Source of the DNA: Peptostreptococcaceae bacterium
GTDB taxonomy: Bacteria > Bacillota_A > Clostridia > Peptostreptococcales > Acidaminobacteraceae
Direction of reading: 5' to 3'
Assembly: GCA_013619035.1 (NCBI GenBank)
Contig: JABXKX010000483.1
Coordinates: 1 to 15,164 of the forward strand
DNA length: 15,164 nucleotides
Shown: positions 1-6,977 of the stretch, piece after piece
Layout of the letters: the number at the start of each line of letters is the position of its first letter
How positions within the stretch are numbered: position 1 is the stretch's first letter
Notes under the pieces: generated by a model
The model's input: only the letters and a program-made list of their open reading frames with translations
The model's database searches: none
Told to the model about the DNA's origin: nothing
Translations under genes and position numbers: made by a program

Positions 1-2
1 AA

Positions 3-1598
3 TCTGTTCCGTTTAAATTGCATATGTTAATAAGTGCTTTGGAAAGTATGTTTCATAATTCAGGGGCACAAAAAAATATACATATAAATTTTGAAATAGA
101 AGAAGAGGTTCCTGAACTTGTGATTGGAGACTCTGGACGCTTAAATCAAGTACTTCTTAATCTAATAAGTAATGCTATAAAATTTACGGATGAAGGTTTT
201 GTTGAATTCAAATGTTCAGTTACTTCTAAAACAGACAATCAAGTGAAGTTACATTTTATGGTTTCAGACACTGGCGCTGGGATTAAGACAAGTGATATGG
301 AAAGACTGTTTAACGATTTTGAACAAGTAGATAGTAGTACTTCAAGGCAATATGGTGGTTCAGGTCTAGGTTTGCCGATATCTAAAAACCTTGTAAGATT
401 AATGGGGAGCGAGTTACAAGTAGAAAGTGAATATGGCTTAGGATCTAAATTTTACTTTGATGTTACCTATGAAGTGATTGATGAGACAGCCTTAGAAAAC
501 TACGAAATTCAATCCCCGATAATAGACGTTGGGTATTTGGAATCTTATACATCTAAACCTGTTTTAAACATTCATCAGGTAGTAACATCAGAACAGAAAA
601 AGATGAAGAGAATTAGAGTGTTATTGGTTGATGACAATCGCTATAATCAGATTATTGTTACGGAGTTGATAAAGAAATTAAATAGTACTATTGAATATGC
701 TCACAATGGCAAAAAAGCAATTGAACTCATAAAACATATGACATTTGATTTGGTTTTGATGGATATACAAATGCCAGAGCTTGATGGTAATGAAACAACT
801 AAGATTATCCGTAACGAAATGAACTTAGATCAACTGGCAATTATCGGAATGTCTGCAAATGTTATGGATCAAGATCGACAATATGCATTGAAGTGCGGTA
901 TGGATAGCTATATTACAAAACCAATTGATATAAAAAAATTCTATAAAGAGATTTCAAGATTATTAGATATACAAATTGATGTATCCACTGAGTCTATTGA
1001 AGAACAATTAACCTCTATTGATGAAACTATTTTAGATGTTAAGTTTGGTGTTTCTTTGTTCCAAAATGATTTGAAAAAGTATTTTAATTTAGTAGAAAAA
1101 ACATTGATTTCATATCAGAAAAGCTCAGATATTATACGGACACTTATTGGAGAGGGATCTTATAAAGAGGCAAAAGAATATGCTCATAATATAGGTGGTA
1201 TTTTTGGTAATCTTGGCATGCTTAGGTTACATGAAGTTACAAGATCTTTAGAGGATGCATTAAAAGAATTTCATGTTGGGAAAATACATGAGCTCATTAA
1301 TGAGTATCAGTCGGAATATAGATTGGTTGAAGAGACCTATAACGATATAGATAAGAGTAAACAAGAGGTTGATCTCGTTGTTGATGTAACAATGAGTTCA
1401 GAAGAGTGGATAAATAAATTGCAACTGTCATTAAAAGCAGATGATGCAATTTCAATCAAAGAATTCATAAAGTTATATGATCAGTTTAATGACTCTTTAC
1501 CGGGATTAGAACATATTGTTGAATTTATTAATCGATATGAATTTGATGAAGCTTTAGTAGCGCTAGATAATTTTTTGGATAGGGGTGATTTATTTTGA
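3..1598 (+). CDS. Hybrid sensor histidine kinase (ATPase-REC-Hpt), 5'-truncated by window edge
   Basis: This is the C-terminal part of a membrane or cytosolic hybrid kinase. The frame is open to the left edge, and a TTG at 18 is not a real start because the residues before it (SVPFK) already read as the usual lead-in to a HATPase domain. Numbering from that TTG, the ATPase shows the N box NLISNAIKFT (about 48-57), G1 box DTGAGI and G2 box GGSGLGLPIS (about 113-122). A receiver domain follows from about 199, with the DD acid pair, phospho-acceptor Asp249 in LMDIQMPELDG, and the TKP lysine near 303. An Hpt domain carries His390 in AHNIGG, where the family usually has AHxLKG. A further helical tail of about 100 residues has no recognised domain. 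The HisKA dimerisation domain and any sensor lie outside the window. The stop overlaps the next gene by 4 nt, so the two are translationally coupled and probably form one phosphorelay. Confidence 0.93.
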   Translation, partial: SVPFKLHMLISALESMFHNSGAQKNIHINFEIEEEVPELVIGDSGRLNQVLLNLISNAIKFTDEGFVEFKCSVTSKTDNQVKLHFMVSDTGAGIKTSDMERLFNDFEQVDSSTSRQYGGSGLGLPISKNLVRLMGSELQVESEYGLGSKFYFDVTYEVIDETALENYEIQSPIIDVGYLESYTSKPVLNIHQVVTSEQKKMKRIRVLLVDDNRYNQIIVTELIKKLNSTIEYAHNGKKAIELIKHMTFDLVLMDIQMPELDGNETTKIIRNEMNLDQLAIIGMSANVMDQDRQYALKCGMDSYITKPIDIKKFYKEISRLLDIQIDVSTESIEEQLTSIDETILDVKFGVSLFQNDLKKYFNLVEKTLISYQKSSDIIRTLIGEGSYKEAKEYAHNIGGIFGNLGMLRLHEVTRSLEDALKEFHVGKIHELINEYQSEYRLVEETYNDIDKSKQEVDLVVDVTMSSEEWINKLQLSLKADDAISIKEFIKLYDQFNDSLPGLEHIVEFINRYEFDEALVALDNFLDRGDLF

Positions 1599-2716
1599 TC
1601 AACAGAAAAGCTAATATTTTAGTTGTTGAAGATTCACCTATGAACATTGATATTCTATTGAATATTTTAAAAGATGATTACACTATTTATGTTGCTATAA
1701 ATAGTGATAGAGCATTTAGTATTCTTTCGAAACGTGCTATCGACTTGATTCTTTTGGATATTGTTTTACCAGGTATGAGCGGAACTGAAATAATGCAATC
1801 ACTTCAAGAAAACAAGAAATACAAGAGTATACCTGTCATCTTCTTATCTAGTATTAATGATTCTAAAGTTAAAACCGAATGTTTTGAAGCAGGTGCAATA
1901 GACTATATAACCAAACCATACAACTCTTTGGAAATCAAAGAACGAATAAAAACAAGGATAAAGTTGATAGAAGCCAATCAAATATTATCTAAACAGAAGA
2001 ATGTTTTGGAAGAAATGATCAGGTTAAAAACAGACGAGATTATTAGAACAAGAGATGCTGCAATGATAGCTGTTTCGTCTTTAGTTGAAACAAGGGATTC
2101 GGATACCGGAGAACATATTAATCGCACACAAAAATTTGTTTTGGTAATTGCTGAAACCTTAAATATCATGCATAAATACCCTGATATTTTGAATGAAGAG
2201 TATATATTAGAATTAGAAAGAGCCTCTACACTACACGACATCGGGAAGATTGGTATTCCGGATTATGTTTTATTAAAACCAGGCAAATTAACGGATGAAG
2301 AATTTGAAATAATTAAGAAACATCCGCGCATTGGGTATAATGCGTTGAAAAAAGCGAGTTTGGAATTGGGTGACAATCTATTCTTTAATATTGCATGTGA
2401 CATTGCCTTGTATCATCATGAAAAATGGAATGGTAGAGGTTATCCAGAAGGGTTATCAGGAGATGATATTCCTCTCTCAGCAAGAATAATGGCTTTATCA
2501 GATGTATATGATGCTTTAACATCTGAAAGAGTGTATAAGAAGCGTTTCAGCCATCAAAAAGCAATGGAGATTATTAAAGGTGATAAAGGTGTACATTTTG
2601 ACCCAAATGTGGTGGATGCTTTTTTAATTTCAGAAAAATTATTTGAAAAAACGGCATTTCAATCAAAAAATGAAGAGGTGTTTGAGCCGTCAAAGAAAAA
2701 AGAAGAAAGTAATTAG
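1595..2716 (+). CDS. Response regulator with HD-GYP phosphodiesterase domain
   Basis: This is a cytosolic two-domain regulator of 373 residues, in the RpfG-like arrangement. The receiver domain (about 7-125) has the phospho-acceptor Asp55 in LLDIVLPG and the TKP lysine near 107. A coiled linker follows, then an HD-GYP domain (about 150-350) with HD at 214-215 inside HDIGKIGIPD, the HHE motif at 274-276, and GYP at 282-284 (GRGYPEGL). All the metal and signature residues I can check are present, so hydrolysis of cyclic di-GMP to GMP or pGpG is likely (family knowledge; other dinucleotides are possible). The TTG start at 1595 overlaps the kinase stop (TTGA) and has a good ribosome site AGGGGTGAT at 1581-1589, which supports this rare start codon. 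Its kinase partner is almost certainly the gene upstream. Confidence 0.92.
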   Translation: MINRKANILVVEDSPMNIDILLNILKDDYTIYVAINSDRAFSILSKRAIDLILLDIVLPGMSGTEIMQSLQENKKYKSIPVIFLSSINDSKVKTECFEAGAIDYITKPYNSLEIKERIKTRIKLIEANQILSKQKNVLEEMIRLKTDEIIRTRDAAMIAVSSLVETRDSDTGEHINRTQKFVLVIAETLNIMHKYPDILNEEYILELERASTLHDIGKIGIPDYVLLKPGKLTDEEFEIIKKHPRIGYNALKKASLELGDNLFFNIACDIALYHHEKWNGRGYPEGLSGDDIPLSARIMALSDVYDALTSERVYKKRFSHQKAMEIIKGDKGVHFDPNVVDAFLISEKLFEKTAFQSKNEEVFEPSKKKEESN

Positions 2717-2752
2717 TTATACCTAAAATACAATTTTAATACGTTATAGTTT

Positions 2753-2780
2753 AAACCCATTTTCTATGAATGGGTTTTTG
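2753..2780 (+). terminator. Rho-independent terminator of the kinase/response-regulator operon
   Basis: A perfect 9-bp stem (AAACCCATT at 2753-2761 with AATGGGTTT at 2769-2777) closes a 7-nt loop and runs into a short T tract (2775-2779). It lies 37 bp after the response regulator stop, with no other gene on this strand nearby. Confidence 0.75.
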
Positions 2781-2806
2781 CTAAAAAATCTAAAGGATTT
2801 TCTAAT

Positions 2807-2842
2807 AAAAAATGAAGAATCACATCATAAATGTAAATTCTC
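2807..2842 (-). terminator. Probable terminator of the minus-strand HD-GYP gene
   Basis: Read on the minus strand, an imperfect hairpin (pairs GAAT/ATTC and ACAT/ATGT around the loop TTATG, with a bulge and a small internal loop) is followed by six T (2812 down to 2807). It begins 8 bp after the HD-GYP stop. The stem is AT-rich and bulged. A second, weaker hairpin (AAAATC/GATTTT, 2785-2801), also followed by T on this strand, may help. Confidence 0.4.
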
Positions 2843-2849
2843 CATTTGC

Positions 2850-3914
2850 TTATATCATTTCATAACTAATCTTATCAATCACCAGATTTTGGTGATTTTT
2901 TAGGTTGATCTCTTGATAATCGTAACCGTCAACAGTCGGTGTGATGATCCGAATAACCGGTCGAAGTGGAAAATCTTTTGGCACTTCATCCACAACGGCA
3001 TGTTGACCGTTTGATAATTCAACAATACAACCTCTCGGATAAGGCGTAATTCTTCCAATAAAAGCATCAAAAACAGTTTTATCATATTTCCCACCAGAGC
3101 CTAATAAAAACTCTAGAGCCTCATTTGGAGCAACCGCTCTCTTGTAAGGTCTATCTGAAGTCATCGCATCATATACATCCGAAATGCCGACAATCTGTGC
3201 AATTTGTGCGATTTCATCCCCTTTATTTCGAAGAGGATAACCAGATCCATCTAAACCTTCATGATGTTGTAAGATAATCTGTTTGATATATGCAGACAAA
3301 AAAGACATGCTTTTAGCAAATTCGTATCCAGTAGTTGGATGATTTAGAATCATCATTTTTTCTTCTATCGTCAAAGTGGTAGATTTATTAATGACATCAT
3401 TCGGTAATAAGGCTATTCCGATATCATGATAAATGGCACCTAAAAAAATTTGTTTCACCATATCATCATTGTAATGTAAATCCCATGCAATTAACGAAGA
3501 TAAAAGTGCTACGTTTAAAGCTGAACTATACATATAGGCATCAACGTTTTTTATATCAATGTATTCAATGGCATGATGTCTAAATGACTTGAGTTCATAT
3601 AAGACATCATTAGCATATGCAGAAAGCTTATTGTGACACTCCAATATGGATTTTTTATTTTCAGCGAGTGCAAATAATTCCTTTATAAGCATTGAACCTT
3701 TAACTCTAAAAGATTGTTCAAGAAGTCTATTGACTTCAATTTCACTGTGGACATCTTTTACATAAACGGTATAAATACGATTGCCTTCTATTTTCCCAAT
3801 TAAATTCGTTGTGAGTTTAGCACCAGATTTAACCAAGACTTGACCTTCTGCAGTATATAAATTTTCGCCCAATATACTACCATCTTTAACATATTTTGTA
3901 GGTATCGCTCTCAT
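2850..3914 (-). CDS. HD-GYP domain protein, probable cyclic-dinucleotide phosphodiesterase
   Basis: A 354-residue soluble protein with no receiver domain. The N-terminal 60 residues form a small beta-rich region (PTKYVKDGSILGENLY and following) like the domain that often precedes HD-GYP in Bacillota. The HD-GYP core has HD at 163-164 (YHDIGIALLP), HHE at 217-219 and GYP at 225-227 (LDGSGYPL), then the usual ISDVYDAMTSDRPYK stretch. In the HDIGK motif the lysine is replaced by Ile167, which may alter or lower catalysis. Residues about 296-354 form a C-terminal beta domain (GCIVELSNGQ) common in this protein type. The ATG at 3914 has a strong ribosome site AGGGAGGT at 3920-3927. It lies downstream of korAB on the same strand but has its own promoter in the 52-bp gap. 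Its input signal is unknown. Confidence 0.9.
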   Translation of the reverse strand: MRAIPTKYVKDGSILGENLYTAEGQVLVKSGAKLTTNLIGKIEGNRIYTVYVKDVHSEIEVNRLLEQSFRVKGSMLIKELFALAENKKSILECHNKLSAYANDVLYELKSFRHHAIEYIDIKNVDAYMYSSALNVALLSSLIAWDLHYNDDMVKQIFLGAIYHDIGIALLPNDVINKSTTLTIEEKMMILNHPTTGYEFAKSMSFLSAYIKQIILQHHEGLDGSGYPLRNKGDEIAQIAQIVGISDVYDAMTSDRPYKRAVAPNEALEFLLGSGGKYDKTVFDAFIGRITPYPRGCIVELSNGQHAVVDEVPKDFPLRPVIRIITPTVDGYDYQEINLKNHQNLVIDKISYEMI

Positions 3915-3933
3915 ATATTACCTCCCTGATTGC

Positions 3934-3963
3934 ATTATATCCCCAAAACGTGCTATAAGACAA
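3934..3963 (-). promoter_or_regulatory. Sigma-70-type promoter for the HD-GYP gene
   Basis: On the minus strand, TTGTCT (3963-3958) and a perfect TATAAT (3939-3934) are separated by 18 bp. Transcription would start near 3927, giving a very short leader that begins about at the ribosome site. The -35 touches the end of korB. Confidence 0.6.
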
Positions 3964-3966
3964 CAC

Positions 3967-4809
3967 TTATTCGAAACCCGAAATAAATTTCTCTACATTT
4001 TTGCCATAAAAAGTTCTTTTATTAAGAGGCTTTTTTTTCAGTCTGTCTAAATAACTTTCCTTTTGTACTTCATATAGTATACCCAGTGGTATGTTCTCAT
4101 TAACATGATTAGCCAATTCGTAAGCTATATTGAATTCTGAATTTTTTTCTTGGAAGTAGTATGTATTTTCTTCATACCACTTCGGTGTATTCTTTTTATT
4201 AAAGGATGGACAAGGTTGTAAAATATCAACAATGGCATAACCATTATAGTTATAAGCAGCTTTTATAATTTCTTTCAATTCTTCTCTATGATGTGCATAA
4301 CCTCTTGCAACAAAACCAGCCCCCATGGTTAAAGCAAGTGTTAGAGGATTTAACGGAGGTGTTTTATTGCCTTCAACAGCGTTTGTTGTAATGGAGCCAA
4401 TATCTGTCGTCGGTGAGGTTTGACCTTTAGTTAAGCCATAAACTCTATTGTTATAGACTAAGTGAACAATATTTGGATTTCTTCTTATATTATGAATAAA
4501 ATGATTGCCACCTTCACCATAAGTATCACCATCACCTGAAGTCACAAAAATATTTAAATCTGGATTGGCCATATGAATCCCTAGAGCTGGAGGTAAAGCT
4601 CTGCCGTGTAATGAATTAAAACTATTGGCATTAACATATTGAGGGGTTTTGGCTGCCTGGCCAATACCTGAAACAATCATGGTGTTATATGGTTTTAATC
4701 CCAGTTCAAAGATTGCCTGTTTTAGTGTGAGTAGGATAGAAAAATCTCCACAACCAGGGCACCATGATATTTTGTTATTTGTATCGAAAATCTTAAAAGT
4801 GTCGTTCAT
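3967..4809 (-). CDS. korB: 2-oxoacid:ferredoxin oxidoreductase, beta (TPP-binding) subunit
   Basis: The beta subunit binds thiamine diphosphate and carries out CoA-dependent oxidative decarboxylation of a 2-oxoacid (2-oxoglutarate or pyruvate type; substrate not decidable here), passing electrons to ferredoxin. I place the start at ATG 4809, giving 280 residues. It has AGGAGGT at 4815-4821, five bases upstream; the frame extends to 4875, but those residues do not look like the family. Motifs: WCPGCG with Cys17 and Cys20, GIGQ at 48-51, LHGRALP at 67-73, the TPP/Mg motif GDGD at 92-95 paired with NN at 120-121, GLTKGQ at 125-130, and Cys200 in QPCPSF. In archaeal enzymes four Cys of this subunit hold a 4Fe-4S cluster; the one expected in GIGC is Gln51 here. 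The gene overlaps the end of korA by 17 nt, so the pair is coupled. Confidence 0.93.
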   Translation of the reverse strand: MNDTFKIFDTNNKISWCPGCGDFSILLTLKQAIFELGLKPYNTMIVSGIGQAAKTPQYVNANSFNSLHGRALPPALGIHMANPDLNIFVTSGDGDTYGEGGNHFIHNIRRNPNIVHLVYNNRVYGLTKGQTSPTTDIGSITTNAVEGNKTPPLNPLTLALTMGAGFVARGYAHHREELKEIIKAAYNYNGYAIVDILQPCPSFNKKNTPKWYEENTYYFQEKNSEFNIAYELANHVNENIPLGILYEVQKESYLDRLKKKPLNKRTFYGKNVEKFISGFE

Positions 4810-6442
4810 ATAATACCTCCTCAATGTCCTTTGCATTGATTTGTAACCCGTCGAATTTAAGAATGCTATCTTCAAAAGTAATCCCAGTTTCCATTCTTAT
4901 TAAACGACTGAATTGTCCAGTGGCATTCATTTCTACATTTATAAGTACTTTGTCTTTATACTGTTCTAAAAGTTTGGTAGGAAGAGGGTAAACATCACCA
5001 AATATCATACCAGAGACTTTGTGACCCTTCTGATTGAGATTGAGAACAGCTTCTTCGATGGCACCTTGAGTGGAGCCAAAGCCCACTAGAATGATATTTG
5101 TAGTTTCAGGTCCTACATATTTTGGTTCTATTAAATCATTTTTTAAAGTATCCAATTTTTTCAAACGTTTTAAATGCATCTTAACTCTGTTTTTAGGATC
5201 TTCTGTGATTTCTCCGAATTCATTGTGTTCATGATTATCTGCAATGACAGGACGGTTATATTGTCCTGGAATAATTCTAGGGGAGATGCCTGTATCGCTA
5301 AATTTGTAACGTTTATAAGGCGTATCAATAATATCTTCTGAAGCAAGATGTCTATCTATTTCAATGTCAAAATCGAATTTTGCAATTGTTTTTGAAGCAT
5401 CTGCAAGATACTGATCGTTTAAAATTAAAACTGGTATCTGATACTTGTCTGCCAAGTCAAAAGCCCTAATGGTTTGATAGAAGGCATCTTCTTGATCTCT
5501 AACAGCAATAATCATTCTCGGTAATTCATCTTGTGAGGCTGTTAAAAGAAAACTTAAGTCGCTTTGTCCTGTTTTGGTAGCGAGTCCGGTCGCGGGTCCG
5601 GGTCTCATAACATCTACAACAACAAGTGGTGTTTCAGTAATTGCAGTTAATCCAAGTGCTTCCACCATCAAAGACAAACCACCACCAGAAGAGGATGTCA
5701 TACTTCTAACACCCGCTGCAGATGCTCCTAAGGCGATGTGAATGGCTGCAATTTCATCTTCAGCCTGTTCGACAATGAAACCGGCTTCCTTTTCCTTTTT
5801 TAATAAGTAATTCATAATGCTTGTTGCAGGTGTCATAGGATAAGCAGAATAGACTGAAAGTCCAGCGGTTATAGCACCAAGTGCAATACTGGTATTGCCA
5901 TTGATGATAATGGCATTGTCTGCTGTTTTATTTTTAGTTGTATAATAGTTTTCAATTGAATTGTATCCTAGTGTTAAAGCTTGAGTATTGAGCTCAGGTG
6001 CTTTGCTTTTAAAAGTTTCTTTTATGACTAATTTAAAGATATCTAAATCCAATTTGAAAGCTTTTACAAAAGCACCTAAAAGAACGATGTTTTCACCTTG
6101 CAGGTGATTGAGTTCTTTGGCTGTTTGTTTCGCAGGGACACCAATCTTTTTATCATGTGACAACGTGTGATCACATAATATATAGTCTTTCAGACAATCC
6201 TGATGTAAATCAATTGTTTCCTGATTAAGCGCTAATATCATATCAAAGGTATCAGAATGACTTAAAACAGGTTCATTTGAAAATCTGATTTGAAAGAAAT
6301 TGTGTCCACCTCTAATACGCGACATATAGACGGTATTCATAAAAACGTGATAGCCATGTCGTTTCAGAGAAAGACTGATAATGTTTGATAAACTTTTCAT
6401 GCCTTGTCCAGCAGCACCACCGACTAGTATATTATAATTCAT
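4793..6442 (-). CDS. korA: 2-oxoacid:ferredoxin oxidoreductase, fused gamma-alpha subunit
   Basis: A 549-residue subunit combining a gamma domain (about 1-175; GGAAGQGMKS at 8-17 and the RIRGGHNFFQIR region at 43-54) with the alpha pyrimidine-binding domain (from about 178). The alpha part has YPMTPAT at 201-207, the family's YPITPST-like motif, EQAEDE at 225-230, SSSGGG at 250-255 and RPGPATGLATKTGQSDL near 280-296. A transketolase C-terminal-like domain follows. The size and order match KorA/OorA-type two-subunit enzymes with no fused ferredoxin domain, so electrons must go to a separate ferredoxin. The ATG at 6442 has AAGGAGA at 6448-6454. The gene is first in the korAB(-HD-GYP) unit, with a candidate extended -10 promoter and a Fur-like site just upstream. 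Confidence 0.94.
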   Translation of the reverse strand: MNYNILVGGAAGQGMKSLSNIISLSLKRHGYHVFMNTVYMSRIRGGHNFFQIRFSNEPVLSHSDTFDMILALNQETIDLHQDCLKDYILCDHTLSHDKKIGVPAKQTAKELNHLQGENIVLLGAFVKAFKLDLDIFKLVIKETFKSKAPELNTQALTLGYNSIENYYTTKNKTADNAIIINGNTSIALGAITAGLSVYSAYPMTPATSIMNYLLKKEKEAGFIVEQAEDEIAAIHIALGASAAGVRSMTSSSGGGLSLMVEALGLTAITETPLVVVDVMRPGPATGLATKTGQSDLSFLLTASQDELPRMIIAVRDQEDAFYQTIRAFDLADKYQIPVLILNDQYLADASKTIAKFDFDIEIDRHLASEDIIDTPYKRYKFSDTGISPRIIPGQYNRPVIADNHEHNEFGEITEDPKNRVKMHLKRLKKLDTLKNDLIEPKYVGPETTNIILVGFGSTQGAIEEAVLNLNQKGHKVSGMIFGDVYPLPTKLLEQYKDKVLINVEMNATGQFSRLIRMETGITFEDSILKFDGLQINAKDIEEVLYERHF

Positions 6443-6485
6443 AAGCTTCTCCTTTTATTTTAAGTAAGCTCTTCTTTTTGTAATT

Positions 6486-6515
6486 ACTATATCATAAGTT
6501 TATCTTAATTGATAA
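6486..6515 (-). promoter_or_regulatory. Candidate korAB promoter
   Basis: On the minus strand, TTATCA (6515-6510) and TATAGT (6491-6486) are spaced 18 bp, and the -10 is preceded by TGA, making an extended -10 (TGnTATAGT). The -35 is a two-mismatch fit. The leader to the korA start would be about 35-40 nt. Confidence 0.45.
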
Positions 6516-6526
6516 GAATTCTCAAT
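6508..6526. promoter_or_regulatory. Fur-family-like operator in the divergent control region
   Basis: The 19-mer ATTGATAAGAATTCTCAAT has perfect 5-bp inverted arms (ATTGA/TCAAT) around AA-GAA-TT. It matches the Bacillus-type Fur consensus ATTGATAATnATTATCAAT at 16 of 18 defined positions (my by-eye count). It covers the candidate korA -35 and lies about 40-60 bp upstream of the divergent -10. An iron- or peroxide-responsive repressor acting on an iron-sulfur enzyme operon would make sense, but AT-rich intergenic DNA produces such matches by chance. Confidence 0.4.
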
Positions 6527-6567
6527 AACTATACTGAAATAGTGTATTAATAATAGCGGTTATCCTG

Positions 6568-6573
6568 TATAAT
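6568..6573 (+). promoter_or_regulatory. -10 box for the NTF2-like/selenoprotein operon
   Basis: A perfect TATAAT lies 31 bp before the ATG at 6604. No convincing -35 sits 16-18 bp upstream, so this may be a weak or activator-dependent promoter. A ribosome site AGGAGGTG follows at 6592-6599. Confidence 0.45.
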
Positions 6574-6603
6574 TATGGGTAAGAATAATATAGGAGGTGT
6601 GAG

Positions 6604-6969
6604 ATGGAAAAGATAAGAGTCGCAGTAGATAAAGGTAATGATATTTGGATAGAAGCATTTAAAAATCAAGATGCTGATATGTTAGCAGATTACTTTGATG
6701 AAGAAGGTGCTATTCTTGGAGCTGATGGTAAGGTTATTGAAGGTAGGGAGGCTGTTCGAGCCTATTTTAAATCATGGATGGCTCAAATTGGACCGTCTCA
6801 GTTTACTATCGAAACTATTGATTTGTATAAAGTCAGTGATGAAATCTACGAAAAAGGTGCTTATGTATTAATAATTGAAAATGGCAATCGTTATGAAGGC
6901 AAATATATAGTAGAATGGAAACAAGGTCTCGATGGTAATTATTATTTCTATAGAGATATAGGAATTTAG
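6604..6969 (+). CDS. SnoaL/DUF4440-like (NTF2 fold) protein
   Basis: A small cytosolic protein of 121 residues. The sequence has the typical pattern of the NTF2-like superfamily: a first helix with WIEAFKNQDADMLADYF (14-30), the DEEGAILGADG strand-turn (32-42), then VIEGREAVRAYFKSW (44-58), and a beta-sheet C-terminal half ending in YYFYRDIGI. DUF4440/SnoaL members are often ketosteroid-isomerase-like or ligand-binding, but no substrate can be inferred. The start has an excellent ribosome site (AGGAGGTG, 4-nt spacing). The stop TAG at 6967-6969 overlaps the ribosome site of the selenoprotein gene that follows, so the two are co-transcribed and probably translationally coupled. Confidence 0.85.
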   Translation: MEKIRVAVDKGNDIWIEAFKNQDADMLADYFDEEGAILGADGKVIEGREAVRAYFKSWMAQIGPSQFTIETIDLYKVSDEIYEKGAYVLIIENGNRYEGKYIVEWKQGLDGNYYFYRDIGI

Positions 6970-6977
6970 GAGGCAAA

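Noticed and set aside
18..20. TTG at 18 as a true start of the sensor kinase
   Set aside because: There is no ribosome site, the frame is open to the window edge, and the residues before it fit the kinase linker.
1978..2241. Minus-strand open frame opposite the HD-GYP response regulator
   Set aside because: It is fully inside a well-supported gene, with no start signal and no recognisable motif.
4810..4875. Longer korB start at 4875
   Set aside because: The extra 22 residues are the out-of-frame reading of korA's end and have no family similarity; ATG 4809 has a consensus ribosome site.
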